Part shown: positions 6,350 through 8,964 of the stretch, piece after piece | Position numbering within the stretch: the first letter of the stretch is position 1 | How the letters are laid out: each line of letters starts with the position of its first letter | Source: Verrucomicrobiota bacterium | Lineage (GTDB): Bacteria > Verrucomicrobiota > Verrucomicrobiia > Chthoniobacterales > UBA10450 | Assembly (NCBI GenBank): GCA_003219225.1 | Contig: QHPZ01000086.1 | Span: 1-8,964 of the forward strand | DNA length: 8,964 nt | Direction of reading: 5' to 3' | Translations under genes and position numbers: made by a program | Notes under the pieces: generated by a model | Seen by the model: the letters and a program-made list of their open reading frames with translations, nothing else | Told to the model about the DNA's origin: nothing | Databases searched by the model: none

Positions 6350-7096
6350 GTGATTCGCAGGTTAACTGCGCGCGACGCGCGGCTGAGCAGTTTTCGGCTG
6401 TACGATCTGCTCGTCCATATTTTCGTGGTCATTTTGCTGATCTCGAATTTGGTGGGGCAAAAAATCTGTGTCGTGCCGTTCATCAGTATTTACGGTCACC
6501 ATCCGCGGGTGAGCGGCGCGCAGTTGCTCTTTCCAATTACGTACATCTTTGGCGACATTTTTACGGAGGTGTACGGCTACGGCGCGGCGCGGCGCGCGAT
6601 CTGGATCGCGTTTTTCTCGAATATTTTGCTCACGATCGTGGGCGTCTCTGTGGTCGCATTTCCGCCGGCGCCGGAGTTTACGAACCAGAAAGCATTCGAA
6701 GCGGTGTTTTACGTCGTGCCGCGATTCGTGGTGGCGAGTCTGGTCGCGTTCTGGGCAGGTGAGTTCACGAATTCCTTCACCCTGGCGATCATGAAGCTTT
6801 GGACGAACGGCAAATGGCTCTGGACGCGCACGGTTGGATCGACAATCACCGGTCAATTTGTGGACACGACGACGGTTATCCTGATCGCTTTTGTCGGCCG
6901 CGCGCCGTGGGGAACGATGATCAATCTCATCATCTCCGGTTATTTGTTTAAAGTGCTTTACGAAGTGCTGGCGACGCCGATCACCTATTGGGTGGTCAAT
7001 AACTTGAAGCGGATCGAAGGCGTGGACGTTTACGACCGCGGCACGAATTTCAATCCCTTCGCGCGCAGCCGCGAAATCGTGTCCGAAGCGGGGTGA
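6350..7096 (+). CDS. VUT-family (YhhQ-like) queuosine precursor transporter
   Basis: This is a 248-residue polytopic inner-membrane protein. Family landmarks in order are LLISNLVGQKI (34-44), FPITYIFGDIFTEVYGYGAARRAIW (61-85), GSTITGQFVDTTTVILIAF (from about 163), and GYLFKVLYEVLATPITY (from about 198). These match the VUT/YhhQ family (COG1738), whose E. coli member imports the queuosine precursors preQ0/preQ1. Hydrophobic stretches suggest about six membrane spans. The basic N-terminus MIRRLTARDARL fits a cytoplasmic start. The start is GTG 6350; no Shine-Dalgarno is visible and a repeat arm ends 8 bp upstream. I saw no preQ1-riboswitch signature in the 96-bp upstream gap and no queuosine synthesis genes nearby. 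Substrate assignment rests on the family only. Confidence 0.9.
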   Translation: MIRRLTARDARLSSFRLYDLLVHIFVVILLISNLVGQKICVVPFISIYGHHPRVSGAQLLFPITYIFGDIFTEVYGYGAARRAIWIAFFSNILLTIVGVSVVAFPPAPEFTNQKAFEAVFYVVPRFVVASLVAFWAGEFTNSFTLAIMKLWTNGKWLWTRTVGSTITGQFVDTTTVILIAFVGRAPWGTMINLIISGYLFKVLYEVLATPITYWVVNNLKRIEGVDVYDRGTNFNPFARSREIVSEAG

Positions 7097-7101
7097 AAAG
7101 A

Positions 7102-7154
7102 GGTAGGGACAGCGCGCTGCGCTGTCCTGGGCGCCGCAGCGCGGCGTCCCTGCC
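7102..7154. repeat. Compound hairpin element upstream of the molybdenum-carrier gene
   Basis: Two adjacent hairpins sit inside an outer pairing. Hairpin 1 has perfect 9-nt arms GGACAGCGC (7107-7115) and GCGCTGTCC (7119-7127) with loop GCT. Hairpin 2 has GGGCGCCGC (7129-7137) against GCGGCGTCCC (7141-7150) with loop AGC and one bulged base. The outer arms GGTAGGGAC (7102-7110) and GTCCCTGCC (7146-7154) can also pair, with one G-T pair, as an alternative fold. It lies 5 bp after the transporter stop codon and 7 bp before the next ATG. GC-rich hairpins here could attenuate or terminate transcription, but no T-tract follows. Confidence 0.75.
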
Positions 7155-7161
7155 ACTCGCG

Positions 7162-7620
7162 ATGAAAATCATTTCCGGTGGACAGACTGGCGTTGACCGC
7201 GCCGCTCTCGACGTCGCGCTCAAGTACGGAATCCATTGCGGCGGATGGTGTCCGGCCGGGCGGCTCGATGAGTTTGGGGAAATTCCTGACCGCTACCCGC
7301 TTCGAGAAATGGAGCAGGGGAGTTTCGCCGATCGCACATTGCAGAACGTCAAAGATTCCGATGGCACAATCGTCATTTGTTTCGGTGAGCCACGCGATGG
7401 AACGCAATTCACCATCGAGTGCTGCGAGCAACTCGAACGGCCGCGGCAAATCATCGACGCGATGAAAACACCAGCCGAGGATGCGGCGCACGCGATCCGC
7501 CATTTCGTCGATGAACATGAGATCGAACTCTTGAATGTCGCAGGGCCGCGACAAAGCGAATGGGCGGAGGGATACGAGTACGCGTCTCGCGCGCTCGAAC
7601 AATTTTTGGCCACGTGGTAG
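7162..7620 (+). CDS. Putative molybdenum carrier protein (MoCo_carrier family)
   Basis: The 152-residue protein begins MKIISGGQTGVDRAALDVAL (1-20), continues HCGGWCPAGR (25-34) and IPDRYPL (41-47), has VKDSDGTIVI (63-72) and DGTQFTI (79-85), and closes with ELLNVAGPRQSEWAEGYEYA (122-141). These blocks match the family named for the Chlamydomonas molybdenum cofactor carrier, related in fold to LOG/TIGR00725-type nucleotide-binding proteins. The name is inherited and a bacterial role in cofactor binding or transfer is not established. The start is ATG 7162, where the GGQTGVDRAAL block begins at once; the frame is open to 7093 but through the repeat. There is no molybdopterin gene nearby. Its stop codon TAG lies inside the GGTAG end of the following repeat. 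Confidence 0.87.
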   Translation: MKIISGGQTGVDRAALDVALKYGIHCGGWCPAGRLDEFGEIPDRYPLREMEQGSFADRTLQNVKDSDGTIVICFGEPRDGTQFTIECCEQLERPRQIIDAMKTPAEDAAHAIRHFVDEHEIELLNVAGPRQSEWAEGYEYASRALEQFLATW

Positions 7621-7704
7621 CGGCGTTTGTATCAAACGCCGAACAGGCGCTTGGCGCAAGCGCCTTTACAATCCCAGCGGCGCGCTCGGCGAGCGCGCCC
7701 TACC
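7616..7704. repeat. Three-hairpin compound repeat element at a convergent gene junction
   Basis: Three near-perfect stem-loops lie in a row inside GGTAG (7616-7620) and CTACC (7700-7704) ends, which are complementary. Hairpin 1: GGCGTTTG (7622-7629) and CAAACGCC (7633-7640), loop TAT. Hairpin 2: AGGCGCTTG (7645-7653) and CAAGCGCCT (7657-7665), loop GCG. Hairpin 3: GGCGCGCTC (7679-7687) and GAGCGCGCC (7691-7699), loop GGC. All arms are perfect, and a four-way, cloverleaf-like fold is possible. It resembles the element at 7102-7154 in its ends and 3-nt loops. It sits between convergent genes, so it may also serve as a bidirectional transcription barrier. Confidence 0.82.
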
Positions 7705-7761
7705 TTTTCGACGGCCGCTTGTTTGCGCGAGTGCGTCCGGTCGCGCGAATCGGCCCCTTCA
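7705..7761. other. Remainder of the convergent gap
   Basis: These 57 bases lie between the three-hairpin repeat and the permease stop codon. I see no gene, no clear hairpin plus T-tract terminator and no repeat here. Confidence 0.5.
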
Positions 7762-8964
7762 CTATTCGTAGCGCAACGCTTTCACCGGATCGAGTCGGGC
7801 GGCGAAATAAGCCGGAATAAGTGCGGCGAATGCGCAAATCAAAAACGCGCTGACACAGATGATGGCGACGTCCTGCGGTACAACCTGCGCGGGGATCTCG
7901 GAAAACTGGTAGACCTCGCGCGGAAAAATCTCGATATGCAACGTGCGGGCGAGCCAGTGGCTGAATTCGTTGCGGTAGCGGATCAGCGTCATTCCGAGCC
8001 CGAGGCCGGTGAGGGTGCCGAACGCGCCCACGACGGTGCCCTGGCCGAGAAATACCCAAATGATTTGGGAAATATTTGCGCCGAGCGCTTTCACAATTCC
8101 GATCTCACGACGCTTTTGCACCGTGACAGTGATGAGTGTGCTCATGATTCCAAAGGCCGCGACCACGACGATAAAGAAAAGCAGAAAGAACATGACATTG
8201 CGCTCTAGCCGAATCGCTTCGAAGAGCTGTTTGTTCAGGTCGATCCAGGTCTGCGCATACTCAGGAGCCTGGAGAAATTGCTCGATCGCGCGTTTAACCT
8301 CGTCCGCAGCATAGGGATCGTTCGTCTTAACAGTGATGCCGTGGAGTGCGTCGCCAAGTCCGTAAAGTTCCTGGCCGATGTAGAGCGGCACGAGGAGAAA
8401 GTTTGAGTCGTGCTCGTAGTGGCCGGTCTCAAAGATGCCTGTGACGGTGAGTTCCTTCGGCAAAATGACGTCACGTCTTTAGCGTTCTCAAGTTTCTTAA
8501 TACTGTCGAGAATTTGGCCGAGGTTGCCGGGGGAATATACCGTGAGCTTGTCGCCCACCGCGATCTGCAATTTGCGCGCGAGCTCGCTCCCGAGCACGAC
8601 CGATTCGCCGTCCAGATTGAGCGCGCCGAGTTTAATGAATTTGCGCAGCGCAACTACTTTCTCTTCCTCGGCCGGATCAATGCCGCGGATGAGCGGCGCA
8701 AGCCGGCGGTACTCAAACTCAGCGATGACCGGGCCCTGGACATACGGGGCAGTCGCGACGACCCCTGGCGTATTGTCGATCTTCGCCTTGAGCGCACGCC
8801 AATCGCGCAGGACATCCTCCGTCGTGACCAGAATGTGTGCGTCGAAGTCGATCACTTTTTGGCGCAGCTCGCGATCGAACCCGGTCATGACCGAGATCAC
8901 GAGGATGAGGACGGTCACGCCCAGCATTACACCGAGCACCGAGATCAGGGTGATGATGGAGAGA
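7762..8964 (-). pseudogene. LolC/LolE-type lipoprotein-release ABC permease (FtsX family), frame-broken and 5'-truncated by the window edge
   Basis: LolC/E proteins pair with the ATPase LolD to release lipoproteins from the inner membrane to the carrier LolA. The first frame enters at the right edge (codon 8963-8961) reading LSIITLISVLGVMLGVTVLI, a typical first membrane span, followed by SVMTGFDRELR and a periplasmic domain (GVVATAPYVQGPVIAEF, RGIDPAEEEKV, VVLGSELARKLQIAVGDKL). It loses frame near 8470 just after KKLENAKD. Another frame then gives LPKELTVTGIFETGHYEHD, LYIGQELYGLGDALHG, the membrane segment FFLLFFIVVVAAFGIMSTL, the cytoplasmic KRREIGIVKALGA, and the family-typical end AARLDPVKALRYE with a stop at 7764-7762. 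The break coincides with a 5-bp tandem repeat. The GTG at 8939 is not the true start, since the frame continues upstream. The family call is firm; LolC versus LolE cannot be separated. Confidence 0.85.
8468..8477. repeat. 5-bp tandem duplication (ACGTC ACGTC) at the permease frame break
   Basis: The plus strand reads ACGTC at 8468-8472 and again at 8473-8477. On the coding (minus) strand this gives AAA GAC GTG ACG TCA, which runs into a non-family peptide (VTSFCRRNS). Removing one 5-bp copy gives AAA GAC GTC ATT TTG CCG AAG GAA, that is KDVILPKE, which joins both halves in frame. A tandem duplication is therefore the simplest explanation by eye. A deletion of a longer segment that happened to join at this microhomology is equally compatible. 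Confidence 0.6.

Noticed and set aside
6362..7156. 264-codon minus-strand open frame
   Set aside because: It is antisense to the VUT transporter, rich in Arg/His/Asp with no motif, and begins inside a hairpin repeat.
7616..7704. tRNA gene suggested by the cloverleaf-like fold
   Set aside because: There is no TTCGA T-loop, no D-loop consensus, 3-nt rather than 7-nt loops and no 7-bp acceptor stem.
7627..8208. Plus-strand open frame of 193 codons
   Set aside because: It starts inside the three-hairpin repeat and runs antisense to the conserved C-terminal membrane domain of the Lol permease.
8460..8485. Programmed frameshift in the Lol permease
   Set aside because: No slippery heptamer is present at the break; a 5-bp tandem repeat explains the frame change better.

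Overview
The window looks like a chromosomal stretch from a Gram-negative bacterium of moderate GC; single 60-base lines that I counted run from about 42% to 57%. An LpxK lipid A kinase and a LolC/LolE-type lipoprotein-release permease show an outer membrane with LPS. The gene set, the loose gene order, the near absence of Shine-Dalgarno motifs and the many short-period inverted repeats between genes remind me of soil Verrucomicrobiota (Chthoniobacterales-like). That is an impression from memory, not a demonstrated assignment.

Layout. On the minus strand at the left are a truncated small membrane-associated protein (1-252) and an RlmI/RlmK-like rRNA methyltransferase (300-1220). A 126-bp divergent gap leads to a plus-strand series: homoserine kinase thrB (1347-2228), overlapping lpxK (2212-3402), a stand-alone LigD-type polymerase domain (3499-4407), a proteasome-like Ntn-hydrolase split by a -1 frame break (4429-5156), a cupin (5191-5676), a second tandem cupin broken by a 59-bp deletion (5824-6253), a VUT/YhhQ-type queuosine-precursor transporter (6350-7096) and a putative molybdenum-carrier protein (7162-7620). 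A convergent LolC/E permease, cut by the right edge and carrying a frame break at a 5-bp tandem repeat, fills 7762-8964.

The genes are mostly unrelated housekeeping and accessory functions, and only thrB-lpxK are clearly translationally linked. The most striking non-coding signal is that most gaps between 3.4 and 7.7 kb are filled by inverted-repeat elements of at least three kinds. One has arms built of 7-nt units (3408-3494), two have arms built of 9-nt units (5679-5822, 6254-6341), and two are compound multi-hairpin elements with GGTAG/CTACC-like ends that bracket the molybdenum-carrier gene (7102-7154, 7616-7704). A fourth, direct-repeat type forms the 3' end of thrB. Several end within 0-10 nt of a start codon.

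Three genes carry frame disruptions within 4.2 kb. This may reflect real decay or assembly error; the Ntn-hydrolase break lies exactly on an A_AAA_AAA slippery heptamer, so programmed -1 frameshifting is also possible. I found no CRISPR array, rRNA, tRNA, insertion sequence or phage gene.
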